A stretch of DNA of 64,000 nucleotides from Enterobacter asburiae (GCF_021440515.1 NZ_JAKCMV010000032.1:1-64000), one strand, 5' to 3'; counted from the stretch's first letter, positions 34,090 through 46,056 are shown. Notes: generated by a model from the sequence alone, not told the origin. Numbers and translations are program-made.

Positions 34090-35918
34090 GTGATGTGTTC
34101 GATTCAAAAGCATTCCTGAAAACCGTTACCAGCCAGCCCGGCGTCTACAGGATGTACGATGCTGGCGGTACGGTCATTTACGTCGGAAAGGCCAAAGATC
34201 TCAAGAAGCGCCTTTCCAGCTATTTTCGTAGCAATCTCGCCTCGCGCAAGACCGAAGCCCTGGTCGCACTCATTCAGAATATCGACGTCACCGTGACCCA
34301 CACGGAGACCGAAGCGCTGCTGCTTGAACATAACTACATCAAGCTGTATCAGCCGCGCTACAACGTGCTGCTGCGTGATGATAAGTCCTATCCCTTTATT
34401 TTCCTGAGCGGCGACACGCATCCTCGTCTGGCGATGCACCGTGGCGCTAAACATGCGAAGGGTGAATACTTCGGCCCGTTCCCGAACGGCTATGCGGTGC
34501 GTGAAACACTGGCGCTGCTGCAAAAAATCTTCCCGATCCGCCAGTGCGAGAACAGCGTCTATCGCAACCGTTCGCGCCCCTGTCTGCAATATCAGATTGG
34601 CCGCTGCCTGGGGCCGTGCGTGTCCGGGCTGGTGAGCGAAGAGGAGTACGCCCAGCAGGTCGAGTACGTGCGTCTGTTTCTGGCCGGGAAGGACGATCAG
34701 GTGCTGACGCAGCTGATTGCCCGCATGGAGAAGGCCAGCCAGGCGCTGGCGTTTGAAGAGGCGGGGCGTATTCGCGACCAGATCCAGGCCGTGCGTCGGG
34801 TCACAGAGAAACAGTTCGTTTCTAATAACGGCGACGATCTGGACGTCATCGGCGTGGCCTTTGACGCCGGGCTGGCGTGCGTACACGTGCTGTTTATCCG
34901 CCAGGGCAAAGTGCTGGGCAGCCGCAGCTATTTCCCGAAAGTGCCGGGCGGTACCGAGCTGGGTGAAGTCGTTGAAACCTTTGTCGGCCAGTTTTACCTG
35001 CAAGGGAGTCAGATGCGCACGCTGCCGTCTGAGATCCTGCTTGATTTCAATCTCGACGATATAACCCTGCTTGCAGATTCTCTTTCCGAGCTGGCAGGGC
35101 GCCGGGTGAATGTCCAGACCAAACCGCGCGGCGATCGCGCACGTTATCTGAAGCTTGCCAGAACCAACGCCGCCACGGCGTTAACGACTAAACTGTCACA
35201 GCAGTCCACCGTCAGCCAGCGGTTAACCGCGCTGGCAACGCTCCTGAAACTGCCGGAAGTGAAGCGGATGGAGTGTTTTGATATCAGCCATACGATGGGC
35301 GAGCAGACCGTTGCCTCCTGCGTGGTGTTTGATGCCAACGGTCCACTGCGTGCGGAATACCGCCGCTACAATATCACCGGCATCACCCCGGGCGATGACT
35401 ATGCGGCAATGAACCAGGTATTGCGCCGCCGCTACGGTAAGGCCATTGAAGAGAGCAAGATCCCGGACGTGATCCTGATTGACGGCGGGAAAGGGCAGCT
35501 TGGCCAGGCGAAGGCGGTATTTGAGTCGCTGGACGTGGAGTGGGACAAAAACCATCCGCTGCTGTTGGGGGTGGCGAAAGGGGCCGATCGTAAAGCCGGT
35601 CTGGAAACGCTCTTTTTTGAACCGGAAGGCGAGGGCTTTAGCCTGCCGCCGGATTCCCCCGCGCTGCATGTGATTCAGCACATTCGCGATGAGTCGCACG
35701 ATCACGCGATCAGCGGACACCGTAAAAAACGGGCGAAAGTCAAAAACACCAGTACGCTTGAAACCATTGACGGCGTGGGGCCAAAGCGTCGTCAAATGCT
35801 GCTGAAGTACATGGGTGGATTGCAAGGTTTACTCAACGCCAGCATTGAGGAAATTGCAAAAGTGCCGGGTATTTCGCAAGGGCTGGCAGAAAAGATCTAC
35901 TACTCGTTGAAACATTGA
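34086..35918 (+). CDS. uvrC: UvrC, nucleotide excision repair nuclease subunit
   Basis: Cuts on both sides of DNA lesions in the UvrABC pathway. The 610 residues show the GIY-YIG domain ([26 protein letters not shown]), a Cys-rich region ([15 protein letters not shown]), the UVR motif for UvrB binding (about 204-239), the RNase H-like 5' nuclease domain with the acidic ECFDISH, and C-terminal helix-hairpin-helix motifs. The GTG at 34086 gives [10 protein letters not shown], as in E. coli, and overlaps the uvrY stop (GTGA). Confidence 0.97.
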   Translation: MSDVFDSKAFLKTVTSQPGVYRMYDAGGTVIYVGKAKDLKKRLSSYFRSNLASRKTEALVALIQNIDVTVTHTETEALLLEHNYIKLYQPRYNVLLRDDKSYPFIFLSGDTHPRLAMHRGAKHAKGEYFGPFPNGYAVRETLALLQKIFPIRQCENSVYRNRSRPCLQYQIGRCLGPCVSGLVSEEEYAQQVEYVRLFLAGKDDQVLTQLIARMEKASQALAFEEAGRIRDQIQAVRRVTEKQFVSNNGDDLDVIGVAFDAGLACVHVLFIRQGKVLGSRSYFPKVPGGTELGEVVETFVGQFYLQGSQMRTLPSEILLDFNLDDITLLADSLSELAGRRVNVQTKPRGDRARYLKLARTNAATALTTKLSQQSTVSQRLTALATLLKLPEVKRMECFDISHTMGEQTVASCVVFDANGPLRAEYRRYNITGITPGDDYAAMNQVLRRRYGKAIEESKIPDVILIDGGKGQLGQAKAVFESLDVEWDKNHPLLLGVAKGADRKAGLETLFFEPEGEGFSLPPDSPALHVIQHIRDESHDHAISGHRKKRAKVKNTSTLETIDGVGPKRRQMLLKYMGGLQGLLNASIEEIAKVPGISQGLAEKIYYSLKH

Positions 35919-35974
35919 TGGCTCTGTAGCAACATAGAGCTAAATTTTACTTACAACAGATAGTTACCGTCATT

Positions 35975-36523
35975 ATGCGATTTAATATCCCTACGTTGCT
36001 TACGCTTTTTCGCGTCGTGCTTATCCCGTTCTTTGTACTGGCATTTTACCTGCCGGTACCGTGGGCTCCTTTCGCATGTGCTTTAATCTTCCTCATTGCC
36101 GCCGTTACCGACTGGTTTGACGGCTATCTGGCGCGCCGCTGGAACCAGAGCACCCGCTTCGGCGCGTTCCTGGATCCGGTTGCCGACAAAGTGATGGTGG
36201 CTATCGCGATGGTGCTGGTGGCCGAGCATTACCATACCTGGTGGGTGACCCTGCCTGCGGCGACCATGATTGGTCGTGAGATCATTATCTCCGCCCTGCG
36301 CGAGTGGATGGCCGAGCTTGGCAAGCGCAGCAGCGTGGCGGTATCCTGGATCGGTAAAGTGAAAACCACCGCGCAAATGGCGGCGCTGGTCTGGATGCTG
36401 TGGCGTCCAAACGCGTGGGTAGAGTGGGCGGGTATTGGTCTGCTGTGGGTCGCTGCGGTGCTGACGCTGTGGTCAATGCTGCAATATTTGAACGCTGCTC
36501 GTGGGGATTTGCTTGAACAGTGA
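35975..36523 (+). CDS. pgsA: PgsA, phosphatidylglycerophosphate synthase
   Basis: Makes phosphatidylglycerol phosphate from CDP-diacylglycerol and glycerol-3-phosphate at the inner membrane, a step in anionic phospholipid synthesis. The 182 residues have the CDP-alcohol phosphatidyltransferase signature D-G-x2-A-R-x8-G-x3-D-x3-D ([27 protein letters not shown]) and four to six helices. Gene order uvrY-uvrC-pgsA is as in E. coli. Confidence 0.96.
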   Translation: MRFNIPTLLTLFRVVLIPFFVLAFYLPVPWAPFACALIFLIAAVTDWFDGYLARRWNQSTRFGAFLDPVADKVMVAIAMVLVAEHYHTWWVTLPAATMIGREIIISALREWMAELGKRSSVAVSWIGKVKTTAQMAALVWMLWRPNAWVEWAGIGLLWVAAVLTLWSMLQYLNAARGDLLEQ

Positions 36524-36572
36524 TCGTTTCGCCGTAAATTTCAGCAAACGATCCAGGAAGTAAAAAATATCG

Positions 36573-36600
36573 TTGACTCAAAACGTCATATAAGTAGAAT
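36573..36600 (+). promoter_or_regulatory. Promoter of the tRNA operon
   Basis: TTGACT at 36573-36578 and TAGAAT at 36595-36600 with a 16-base spacer, 74 bases before tRNA-Gly. The bases after the -10 (GCAACGC) form a GC-containing discriminator as in stringently controlled stable-RNA promoters. Confidence 0.75.
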
Positions 36601-36674
36601 GCAACGCATCGAACGGCGGCACAGTTAGCCGGACGATAATGAAATCAAGTGATTAGACGTTAACTTGATGATAT

Positions 36675-36750
<76 letters not shown>

Positions 36751-36801
36751 AATTAAGCGCATCGGCAATCGCGGATGTGAGTCGCAAGACGAAAGATTTA
36801 A

Positions 36802-36875
36802 GGCGCGTTAGCAAAGCGGTTATGTAGCGGATTGCAAATCCGTCTAGTCCGGTTCGACTCCGGAACGCGCCTCCA
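36802..36875 (+). tRNA. cysT: tRNA-Cys (GCA)
   Basis: A 74-base cloverleaf with CCA: acceptor GGCGCGT pairs with ACGCGCC, anticodon GCA at 36834-36836 in the loop TTGCAAA, and T-arm GGTTCGACTCC. It follows tRNA-Gly after 51 bases. Confidence 0.97.
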
Positions 36876-36886
36876 CTTTCTTCCCT

Positions 36887-36973
36887 GGCCGGATGGTGGA
36901 ATCGGTAGACACAAGGGATTTAAAATCCCTCGGCGTTCGCGCTGTGTGGGTTCAAGTCCCACTCCGGCTACCA
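36887..36973 (+). tRNA. leuZ: tRNA-Leu (UAA)
   Basis: An 87-base class II tRNA with a long variable arm (CTCGGCGTTCGCGCTGTG) and encoded CCA; acceptor GGCCGGA pairs with TCCGGCT (first pair G-U, as in E. coli leuZ). The anticodon TAA lies at 36921-36923. The sequence beyond its 3' end begins the region that differs from E. coli. Confidence 0.97.
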
Positions 36974-37013
36974 TGGGAAACAAAGAATAATCAAAGCAAT
37001 AAGCAGTGTCGTG

Positions 37014-37037
37014 AAACCACCGAAAGGTGGTTTTTTT
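37014..37037 (+). terminator. Terminator of the tRNA operon
   Basis: AACCACC facing GGTGGTT with a GAAA loop and a T run, about 40 bases after tRNA-Leu and about 30 bases from the stop of the convergent Liv-type operon. Confidence 0.9.
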
Positions 37038-37066
37038 GTGCCTGACATTCTCGACTATCGACGCGC

Positions 37067-37779
<713 letters not shown>

Positions 37780-37783
<4 letters not shown>

Positions 37784-38655
37784 AGGCTCACCTCGCTCTC
37801 ATCGGCACCCAGGTAGGCGGCAATTACCTTTTCATCGTGCTGGATCTCTCCCGGTGTGCCGTGGGCAATGACGTCCCCATGGTCGAGCACGAAAATATCG
37901 TCTGAAATCTCCATCACCATTCCCATATCGTGTTCAATCAGCAGCACCGTGATCTCATGATGATCCCGCAGGAAGCGAACGATCCTGCTGAGGGTGCGCG
38001 TTTCCACCGGGTTCAGCCCGGCGGCGGGCTCGTCGAGGCAAATCATCTCCGGCCCGGTACACATGGCGCGGGCAATTTCGAGGCGTCGCTGCTGCCCGTA
38101 AGAGATCTCCCCCGCCAGCCGGTTGGCGCAATCCACCAGCTCAACCACCTCCAGCCAGTAGAATGCGCGATCCAGCGCGTCGTTTTCGGCGCGTCGATAG
38201 GCCGGAGTGTTAAGAATCCCTGCGAGAAGGTTGCGGTTGACCCGCATGTGCTGCGCCACAAGCAGGTTCTCCACCACCGACATCTCCCGGAACAGGCGGA
38301 TATTTTGAAAGGTGCGGGCCAGCCCGGCGCGGTTCACCAGATGCGTACCGCCGAACATCTTGTAAAAAATACGCTGGCCGAGCTGCGCCGGGTTTACCCA
38401 GTCGCCGGGCTGGAGTTTTTGCCCGAGCACCTGGACAACGTTCGTCGTTTTGCTGCGGGTGTTGAACAAAATAGTGCCGCCGGAGGCTTTATAAAACCCG
38501 GTCAGGCAGTTAAAGACCGTGGTTTTGCCCGCGCCGTTTGGCCCAATCAGCGCGGTTATCGACCCGCGCTGCACCTTAAGGTTGACGTCGTTGAGCGCCT
38601 TAATGCCGCCAAAATGCATCATCAGATGCTCAACGCTCAGTATCGTCCCGTTCAT
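37780..38655 (-). CDS. LivG-type ABC transporter ATPase
   Basis: The first ATP-binding subunit of the Liv-type importer. Walker A IGPNGAGKTTVFNCLTGFY, signature ISYGQQRRLEIARAMC, Walker B ICLDEPAAGLNPVE and HDMGMVMEISD are clear. It is 291 residues, longer than E. coli LivG (255), mainly because of an extra stretch of about 35 residues (roughly 62-100, rich in Gln/Pro and aromatics) between Walker A and the Q-loop. It overlaps both neighbours by four bases. Confidence 0.9.
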
Positions 38656-39929
38656 GGCGCGACTCCTTTACGCACGGCGTAGCCGCTGCGGTTAATGCGG
38701 ATCAGGCCGCGCGGTCGCCAGATCATCATCACCACCATCAGCATGCCGAACAGCAGGACGCGGTATTCGGCAAAGCTGCGCAGCAGCTCCGGAGTGACGG
38801 TCAGCACAAAGGCCGCCAGCACGACGCCCACGGTCGAGCCCATCCCGCCCAGCACGACGATGGCGAGGATCAGCGCTGACTCAAAAAAGGTGAACGAGGT
38901 CGGGTTCACGAAGCCCTGATAGGTGGCGAAGAAGACCCCGGCAATCCCGGCGGTAGAGGCGCCGAGCGTAAAGGCCGAGAGCTTAACCAGCACGTGATTC
39001 AACCCCATCGAGCGGCAGGCGATCTCGTCTTCGCGGAGGGCTTCCCACGCGCGACCAATCGGCATTCGCGTCAGGCGATGCTTGATGTACAGCACCAGCA
39101 GCACCACCAGGAACAGCACCGCGTAGATGAAGATAAACTTCATGTTCGGGTTATAGGTGAGGTGGAAAAATTCATGGAAGGGGACGCCGCCTTCTTTTGC
39201 CCGCCGTCCAAACTCCAGGCCGAAGAAGGTGGGCGGCGGGGCGGAAACGCCGTTGGGCCCGCCGGTGAAGGTCAGCCAGTTGTTGAGGATAAGGCGGATA
39301 ATCTCCCCGAAGCCCAGGGTGACAATCGCCAGATAGTCGCCGTGCATGCGCAGCACCGGGAAGCCAAGCAGCGCCCCGGCGGCGGCGGCCATCACGGCGG
39401 CGAGCGGCAGCATGGTCCAGAAGCCCAGCCCCAGATACTGATACCCCAGCGCCAGACCGTACGCGCCTATCGCGTAAAAGGCCACGTATCCCAAATCCAG
39501 CAGACCCGCCAGCCCGACCACGATGTTCAGCCCGAGGCCGAGCAGGACGTAAATCAGCCCCAGAATGGCTACCGTCAGAACATACTTGGTCGCCACGAAC
39601 GGGAAGCATACCGCAAGGGCAACCACCAGCGGGATTATCCAGCGCATTCGGCTTTTGTAGCCCGGCGCGCGGACGTATACCCCCGCGCTATCGGCGTCGA
39701 AACGCGATAGCAGGCGCGTGCCCGCACGGGTGCCGAGAAAAGCGCTCAGTGCAAAACGCCCGACCATCACGATGCCGACAATCCATGTCAGCCGCTGGCC
39801 GTCAAAGTTAAAGCTGTAGCCGTCCAGCACCACCCCGGCGATGGGGCCAAAAATGATCAGCGCCACCATGCCGGAGAAAACGGTGTCCAGAATGCAGCGC
39901 TTAAGCGAGAAGCCCTCAGATGATGTCAT
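38652..39929 (-). CDS. LivM-type ABC transporter permease
   Basis: One of two inner-membrane subunits, 425 residues, about ten helices. The branched-chain permease signature region is seen in GLGLNIVVGLAGLLDLGYVAFYAIGAY and the ATPase-coupling loop in RAWEALREDEIACRSMGLN. It lies ten bases after the LivH-type gene and overlaps the LivG-type gene by four. Confidence 0.9.
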   Translation of the reverse strand: MTSSEGFSLKRCILDTVFSGMVALIIFGPIAGVVLDGYSFNFDGQRLTWIVGIVMVGRFALSAFLGTRAGTRLLSRFDADSAGVYVRAPGYKSRMRWIIPLVVALAVCFPFVATKYVLTVAILGLIYVLLGLGLNIVVGLAGLLDLGYVAFYAIGAYGLALGYQYLGLGFWTMLPLAAVMAAAAGALLGFPVLRMHGDYLAIVTLGFGEIIRLILNNWLTFTGGPNGVSAPPPTFFGLEFGRRAKEGGVPFHEFFHLTYNPNMKFIFIYAVLFLVVLLVLYIKHRLTRMPIGRAWEALREDEIACRSMGLNHVLVKLSAFTLGASTAGIAGVFFATYQGFVNPTSFTFFESALILAIVVLGGMGSTVGVVLAAFVLTVTPELLRSFAEYRVLLFGMLMVVMMIWRPRGLIRINRSGYAVRKGVAP

Positions 39930-39939
39930 GTCATCCCCC

Positions 39940-40854
<915 letters not shown>

Positions 40855-40940
40855 CTTAGCGCGCTCTTCTTATCGGCTGCGCGCATCGCGCAGCCTGGGG
40901 TGTTGTGTGTCGACAGGCGAACCTGCCGACGTTGAGCGTG

Positions 40941-42062
40941 TTACTGCACTTCCTTATATTTGCCTTTGTCGTCCCACTGATACACCACGTAGTCCGACAC
41001 CTTCAGGTCGCCTTTGCTGTCCCAGGCTTTTTTGCCCATCACCGTGTCGACCGGGTTCGCCTTCAGCCATTCGCTGGCCTTAGCGGAATCGGTTCCTTTG
41101 GTGGCTTTGAAGGCGGCGGCAATCGCCTGCACAGAGGCATAGGAGTAGAGGGTGTAGCCTTCCGGTTCGAATTTCCCGGCGCGGAATTTATCGATAACGG
41201 CCTTCCCGTCCGGGATCAGGCGCGGATCTTTGCCGAATGTCATATAGATGCCGTTGGTGTATTGCGGCCCCCCGGCGGCGGTGACCATCTCTTCGTTAAC
41301 AATGCAGTCGCCGGAGAAGAATTTAGCCTGCAACCCCTGTTCCCGCATCTGGCGCACCAGCGGGCCCGCTTCCGGGTGGCAGCCGCCGAAGAACACCACG
41401 TCCGGCTTTTGCGCGCCGATTTTGGTCACCAGGGCATTAAAATCTTTCTCCCCGCGCGACAGCCCTTCATACATTACGTCCTGAACGCCGCGTTTCGCCA
41501 GCGCGATTTTGGTGGCGTCTGCCAGCCCCTGACCGTAGGTGTCTTTATCGTGAATAATGACCACCCGTTTGGCTTTGAGCTTGTCGACAATAAAATCGCT
41601 GGCGACCTGACCCTGCTGGTCGTCGCGCCCGCACATGCGGAACATATCGCTCATGCCGCGTTCGGTGATCAGCGGGTTGGTGGAGCCCGGGGTAATGGCG
41701 AGGATCCCCGCATCGCTGTAAACCTCAGACGCGGGCATGGTGGAGGAGGAGCAGAAGTGGCCCACCACCGCTTTAACTTTATCCTGATCGACCAGGCGGT
41801 TAGCCACGGCAACGGCCTGTTTTGGCTCGCAGGCATCGTCGCCCTGAACCAGTTTAATCTTCTCACCGTTGATCCCGCCTGCGGCGTTAATGTCTTCTGC
41901 TGCCTGCGTAGCGCCGTGCCAGTACTGATCGCCGTAGGTGGCGTTTGGCCCTGTAAACGGCCCGGCAACGCCAATCACAATATCGGCGCGGGCGGAAAAC
42001 GCCGTCACCAGACAACCTGCCAGCACGAGAGAAAGGGGACTTCTGATAAATTTCAGCGACAT
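40941..42062 (-). CDS. Periplasmic branched-chain-amino-acid-type binding protein
   Basis: The receptor of the Liv-type importer. 373 residues from the ATG at 42062 (MSLKFIRSPLSLVLAG), preceded by AAGGA about eight bases upstream; an in-frame TTG at 42080 is less likely. A signal peptide ends near FSARA, and the mature part (DIVIGVAGPFTGPNATYGDQY) is a type I periplasmic fold of the LivJ/BraC family, with the SSSTMPASEVYSDAGILAI ligand region (core GHFCSSSTMP) and cysteine pairs. It is somewhat diverged from E. coli LivJ/K, so the ligand cannot be fixed. Confidence 0.88.
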   Translation of the reverse strand: MSLKFIRSPLSLVLAGCLVTAFSARADIVIGVAGPFTGPNATYGDQYWHGATQAAEDINAAGGINGEKIKLVQGDDACEPKQAVAVANRLVDQDKVKAVVGHFCSSSTMPASEVYSDAGILAITPGSTNPLITERGMSDMFRMCGRDDQQGQVASDFIVDKLKAKRVVIIHDKDTYGQGLADATKIALAKRGVQDVMYEGLSRGEKDFNALVTKIGAQKPDVVFFGGCHPEAGPLVRQMREQGLQAKFFSGDCIVNEEMVTAAGGPQYTNGIYMTFGKDPRLIPDGKAVIDKFRAGKFEPEGYTLYSYASVQAIAAAFKATKGTDSAKASEWLKANPVDTVMGKKAWDSKGDLKVSDYVVYQWDDKGKYKEVQ

Positions 42063-42480
42063 TATTATGTTCCTTAGCAAAGAGGTTTTTGCACCACGGT
42101 ATAAACCGAACGCCTGAAGGCGTGGTCAATCCAAAAACAAGAGCGAGAACAAAATGCACGAGATCTGTCAGCATCCTGCTTATTACGGCGAGGGTTCCTT
42201 GCGCTTTATTCGCGCGCAAAACAATAAGCAATATTGTTGCCAGAATGGTTAAACCATTGACCGGGTTGCGACACGTTTGAGTATAGAGTGCCGCTGTACG
42301 CCGCCCTGCGGGACGCAATGAAATTACAGCGGAGATCACATCTCGTTAACACTAAAGCCCATAAGTTGTGCAACGGTCACGAATTGCTCTTTTTTGCACC
42401 AATATGGACCTAAACTTAGCCATAGGCAGGCAGGCCTATCTATGCCATGATCTTTTCTTTTTTTATCAGGAGTATCAGCA
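42063..42480. promoter_or_regulatory. Divergent region between the Liv-type operon and yecA
   Basis: About 420 bases without a gene. It must hold the promoter of the Liv-type operon and that of yecA. Small palindromes occur (CGCCTGAAGGCG near 42110; GCAGGCAGGCCT near 42427). I cannot assign Lrp or other operator sites with confidence. Confidence 0.45.
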
Positions 42481-43149
42481 ATGACTGAAGGCCCGTTAAA
42501 TGAAAGCGAAATGGAGTGGCTGGAAGAGACATTAATGTCCTACGGTCATGACGATGCCTCCGTGCTTGACGTGTCCGAACTGGATGGAATGCTTACCGCC
42601 GTGCTGTCTGGCCCACGGGTGGTTGAACCCGATGCCTGGCTGGTGGCGGTGTGGGGCGGAGAAAAATACATCCCGCGCTGGAAGAACGATCGCGAGATGA
42701 ACCGCTTTATCGATCTCTGCTTTAAGCATATGAACGATATCGCCGAGCGCCTGAGCGAGTACCCGGATCAGTTCGAACCGATGTTTGGCTATAACGACGT
42801 CGACGGCAAGAGCTACACCGTGGTGGAAGAGTGGTGTTACGGCTATATGCGCGGCGTGGCGCTGACCGACTGGTCTTCGCTGCCGGACGAGCTGAAGGCG
42901 GATTTGGATCTTATCGCGCTGCACGGTTCTGAAGAGCTGAACGACAGGCTGGACGGGCTGAGCGAAGAGGAGTACGAGGCGAGCATCGAAGGTATTCAGC
43001 CTGCGGCGCTGCGTTTGTATAACTACTGGGTGGAGAACCCGCAGCAGCCCGATGCGCAAAAACCGATTGTGAACGGGGTGAAGGTGGGGCGCAACGATCC
43101 GTGTCCGTGCGGGAGCGGGAAGAAGTTTAAGAGCTGTTGTTTGCACTGA
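42481..43149 (+). CDS. yecA: YecA, UPF0149 family protein with SEC-C zinc motif
   Basis: A 222-residue acidic protein: an N-terminal UPF0149 helical domain and a C-terminal SecA-like metal-binding (SEC-C) tail, [21 protein letters not shown], with the zinc ligands CxC...C(C/H). E. coli YecA (AscA) associates with SecA and ribosomes through this tail. In E. coli it follows leuZ directly; here the Liv-type operon is inserted between. The start has an AGGAG nine bases upstream. Confidence 0.9.
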   Translation: MTEGPLNESEMEWLEETLMSYGHDDASVLDVSELDGMLTAVLSGPRVVEPDAWLVAVWGGEKYIPRWKNDREMNRFIDLCFKHMNDIAERLSEYPDQFEPMFGYNDVDGKSYTVVEEWCYGYMRGVALTDWSSLPDELKADLDLIALHGSEELNDRLDGLSEEEYEASIEGIQPAALRLYNYWVENPQQPDAQKPIVNGVKVGRNDPCPCGSGKKFKSCCLH

Positions 43150-43560
43150 TACTGGTTGATGTGGCCCGGTGGAATTGTTTCGTTCACCTTAATTCCAGGA
43201 GACACTAATACGTTCTTCACCTGTGAACGAGATAAGGGGGCCACCGCGGCCCCCTTATCAATCCCCGCGGCCCCGTAAAAAATCGGTGCTTTGCACTGCG
43301 CTCACCTCCCGACCTGCTGCCTGCGGTCGGCTCAACTCGACATCCTGTCTCGATTCGCCTCTGTCCGCCATCCCTGGCGTCCAGCCCTTGTCATCCGGTC
43401 TTCGGTTCGCCGATTTTGGCGGGGACTCAACACCCACACCTCGGCAACATCATCGCCAATAAAAAAGCCGGGTGGCGCTTGCGCTTACCCGGCCTACAAA
43501 GGGCACGAACACGTAGGCCGGGTAAGGCAACGCCGCCACCCGGCATAAGACCGCAGAGAA
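43150..43560. other. Spacer between yecA and tyrP with hairpin, unexplained pyrimidine-rich part and REP pair
   Basis: About 410 bases without a gene. At 43231-43259 stands a perfect 12-base hairpin (GATAAGGGGGCC / GGCCCCCTTATC, loop ACCGC) without a T run, probably ending yecA. From 43280 to 43440 comes a C/T-rich stretch with no family-like ORF, which reads like a dispersed intergenic repeat. A REP pair follows at 43467-43545. Confidence 0.5.
43467..43545. repeat. BIME: two inverted REP elements
   Basis: GCCGGGTGGCGCTTGCGCTT plus ACCCGGCCTAC (43467-43496) and its inverted partner (GTAGGCCGGGTAAGGC... CACCCGGC, 43513-43544) flank 16 bases. These are typical enterobacterial REP units between convergent yecA and tyrP. 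Confidence 0.88.
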
Positions 43561-44772
43561 TTACCCCACTTCCGGCAGCGCACCCATCGCGATCAGCACC
43601 TGCACCAGAATCACGACCACGCCGCAGGCGAACACCACGCACAGCATCGGTTTTCCTCCCGCCACGCGGTAGCCCTGACCGGAGTGCTGCTGGCGGCTTT
43701 TCCACGCCAGCAATGACGGCAGCAGCAGCGCCAGAACCGACAGCGCCACGCCCGCGTAGCCGAGCGCCATCACGAATCCGCGCGGGTAAAACAGCGCAAA
43801 GGCCAGCGGCGGCAGGAAGGTGATCATCCCGGTCTGCAAACGCCCGACGGCGGTATTGCGACGCTGGAACAGGTCGGCCAGATAATCAAACAAGCCCAGC
43901 GCCACGCCGAGGAACGAGGTTGCCAGCGCCAGATCGGCAAACAGATGCACCGCCAGCTCAACGTGGGAAGAGGTCACCACGTCACGCACCGCCACCAGGA
44001 ATCCGTTCAGGCCAGAATGTTCCGCCATCAGGCCGACAAAGGTCGACGAATCGATACTGCCGAGCGTCACCATTTGCCAGAAAATATAGGCAATCAGCGG
44101 GATCGCGCTGCCAATCATAAACACGCGGCGCAGCTTGCGGATATCGCCATTCATATAGCTGACGATGCTCGGCACGCTGCCGTGGAAACCAAACGAGGTA
44201 AAAATGACCGGGATAGCGGAAAGCGCCAGCCCCTTCTCCAGCGGCAGGCTCAGAAGGTTAACCTTATGGACGTGCGGCGCCAGCAGAACCAGCATCACCA
44301 CCAGGAACAGAATTTTGGCGCTGAACAGGAAACGGTTAAACAGATCCACCAGCGATGTGCCCACGCACACCACGCCGCCGCCGATAAGCGCAAAGCCGAT
44401 AGCCCCCGTGGCCGGTGAAATGGACGAGCCAAACCAGTCGTTAACGCTGGAAGCGATAAGCTCCCCGGCGCCGCTGATGTAGGCCGCCGTCAGCGCGTAC
44501 ATCAGGAACATCATGCTAAAGCCGGTGATCCACTGGCCGTAACGCCCCAGATAGCGTGCCGCAAGCGAGCCAAGACCCGTATCGGCAGGAACGTGCTGGT
44601 AAACCTCCAGCAGCAGCAGGGCGGTGTAACACATCAATGCCCACAGGCCGATCAGTAACAGGAGCGTTACGCTGAATCCAACGCCGGCCGCCGCCAGCGG
44701 CATCGCCAGCATTCCTGCGCCAATCGTGGTGCCCGCAACGATAAAAATACTTCCCAGGGTTCTGTTCTTCAC
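43561..44772 (-). CDS. tyrP: TyrP, tyrosine-specific permease
   Basis: A proton-coupled tyrosine importer of the aromatic amino acid permease family, 403 residues and eleven helices. The start is GTG at 44772 ([25 protein letters not shown]), with GAGG five bases ahead and the same length as E. coli; the frame continues to 44805 without support. Conserved blocks: [17 protein letters not shown] and [17 protein letters not shown]. Two TyrR-type boxes lie upstream. Confidence 0.93.
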   Translation of the reverse strand: MKNRTLGSIFIVAGTTIGAGMLAMPLAAAGVGFSVTLLLLIGLWALMCYTALLLLEVYQHVPADTGLGSLAARYLGRYGQWITGFSMMFLMYALTAAYISGAGELIASSVNDWFGSSISPATGAIGFALIGGGVVCVGTSLVDLFNRFLFSAKILFLVVMLVLLAPHVHKVNLLSLPLEKGLALSAIPVIFTSFGFHGSVPSIVSYMNGDIRKLRRVFMIGSAIPLIAYIFWQMVTLGSIDSSTFVGLMAEHSGLNGFLVAVRDVVTSSHVELAVHLFADLALATSFLGVALGLFDYLADLFQRRNTAVGRLQTGMITFLPPLAFALFYPRGFVMALGYAGVALSVLALLLPSLLAWKSRQQHSGQGYRVAGGKPMLCVVFACGVVVILVQVLIAMGALPEVG

Positions 44773-44841
44773 GCTTTCCTCTACAACGATTCCACTTCGC
44801 GACAAAATCTGCGGCGCAGAGTAAGGGAAAAGCGCGAACTC

Positions 44842-44882
44842 GTCAAATCACCGTTACAACGACTGTAATGAAAAATTTACGG
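44842..44882 (-). promoter_or_regulatory. Two TyrR boxes upstream of tyrP
   Basis: A strong box TGTAATGAAAAATTTACG (44865-44882) and a weaker CGTCAAATCACCGTTACA (44842-44859) both fit TGTAAA-N6-TTTACA, with centres 23 bases apart. E. coli tyrP has the same strong-plus-weak arrangement, giving activation by phenylalanine and repression by tyrosine. Confidence 0.75.
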
Positions 44883-44973
44883 TTTTTGCGGGGTGAAATA
44901 AAAGCGAAAGGGATTCAGAAAAAGCTGAATGGGAATATTTATTAAGAGTGAATATTTAAAGAAGGGAGGGGGA

Positions 44974-45010
44974 TATAAAAAGCGGCGCGGCGCTGACTAT
45001 TCAGCGCCGC
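44974..45010 (-). terminator. Terminator of ftnA
   Basis: On the minus strand GCGGCGCTGA faces TCAGCGCCGC with a four-base loop and is followed by CGCTTTTTATA, eight bases after the ftnA stop. Confidence 0.8.
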
Positions 45011-45017
45011 ATATTCA

Positions 45018-45515
45018 TTAATTTTGCGCGTCGAGCGTGGCAAGTTCTTTATCGATAAAGTACAGGCCTTCACCGGATTTCCCGGCCAGGGATAGTTTAT
45101 CCAGCACCGATTTAAACAGCTTCTCTTCTTCATGCTGTTCGGCAACATACCATTGCAGGAAATTAAAGGTTGGATAGTCCTGGCTGGTCATGGCAGCGTG
45201 GACCAGTTCGTTAATTTTCTGGGTGATCAGCTGTTCGTGCTCGTAGGTGGAGCGGAACAGATCGTCCAGAGAGGCGTACTCCGCCACCGGCGATGCAACC
45301 GGGTCGATGCGCGGCAGGCTGCCGGTATCGGTAAGATAATCAAACAGACGCTGCATGTGCGCCATCTCTTCCTGCGCGTGACGGCGCAGAAATGCCGCTG
45401 CACCTTCAAAGCTGTGATAGCTGCACCAGGCGCTCATCTGCTGATAGAGCAGGGAGGAGTATAGCTCAAGGTTCATTTGCGCATTAAGCTTGTCGATCAT
45501 TTCAGTTTTAAGCAT
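45018..45515 (-). CDS. ftnA: FtnA, ferritin
   Basis: Stores iron in a 24-subunit shell. 165 residues with the ferroxidase ligands: E in [14 protein letters not shown], the E-x2-H of [14 protein letters not shown] and the E residues of [10 protein letters not shown]. Length and sequence equal E. coli FtnA. The ATG at 45515 ([10 protein letters not shown]) is chosen over the upstream frame opening at 45560. The neighbour yecH of E. coli is absent. Confidence 0.95.
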   Translation of the reverse strand: MLKTEMIDKLNAQMNLELYSSLLYQQMSAWCSYHSFEGAAAFLRRHAQEEMAHMQRLFDYLTDTGSLPRIDPVASPVAEYASLDDLFRSTYEHEQLITQKINELVHAAMTSQDYPTFNFLQWYVAEQHEEEKLFKSVLDKLSLAGKSGEGLYFIDKELATLDAQN

Positions 45516-45690
45516 GGTGCCGCTCCGGTTTATTATTTTCGGGTTCACAATGGGCGACACTATAATTTGTTATTTAATTATTTGCAAAACGTAAAATAAA
45601 TATCTTATTTATTAAAAATACGAATGGGAATAACACGCATTTAGTCTGCTTTATTTATTAATGCGAATTATTTTTCTTCTTAATTAAATA

Positions 45691-45713
45691 CACTGCCAGC
45701 CAGACTGGCAGTG
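45691..45713 (-). terminator. Terminator of yecR
   Basis: CACTGCCAG facing CTGGCAGTG with a CCAGA loop, four bases after the yecR stop on the minus strand, with an AT-rich tail (TATTTAATT). Confidence 0.7.
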
Positions 45714-45717
45714 GGGA

Positions 45718-46056
45718 TTAATACCAGGGATTAGCGGTGTTGGGATTGACGGCGTAACCCATGCACTTGTACTGGATGGTGACGCTTTTGTTCAGGCACA
45801 GCGAGCCGCTGACGACGGTACAGGTTTTAATGGGCTGTCCGTAGGCCGAGGCGGTGGCATAGCCCATGCCCTGACAGGCGCGGGTGGCGGTGCCGCTGGT
45901 AACGTAGTCATCGTATCGGGCATTCTGAAGCAGGGCCTGGCCGTAGTCGAGCCGGACAACGCCGTTGGGCGCGTCGAGGTGGCTTACCTGCGCCTGGCGG
46001 GTGACGGTACAGCCCGCCAGTAACAGCATCGCGGCGGCAATGAAGACTTTTTTCAT
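45718..46056 (-). CDS. yecR: YecR-type lipoprotein
   Basis: A 112-residue predicted lipoprotein: MKKVFIAAAMLLLAGC with lipobox LAGC (Cys16) and Thr at +2. The mature part has four more cysteines (ACQGMGY, KTCTVVSGSLC, KCMGYA), suggesting two disulfides. In E. coli yecR is under FlhDC control; here it lies near the flagellar loci but I see no clear sigma-28 box upstream. Function unknown. Confidence 0.8.
   Translation of the reverse strand: MKKVFIAAAMLLLAGCTVTRQAQVSHLDAPNGVVRLDYGQALLQNARYDDYVTSGTATRACQGMGYATASAYGQPIKTCTVVSGSLCLNKSVTIQYKCMGYAVNPNTANPWY

Noticed and set aside
34104-35003. 299-codon open frame on the minus strand opposite uvrC
   Set aside because: Antisense shadow of uvrC with no domain or start signal.
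40905-42077. 390-codon open frame on the plus strand opposite the Liv-type receptor gene
   Set aside because: The minus strand gives a clear signal peptide and solute-binding fold; the plus-strand product has no recognisable features.
43291-43548. Open frames in the yecA-tyrP spacer
   Set aside because: They run into REP elements, have no ribosome binding site and give Arg/Pro/Ser-rich low-complexity products.
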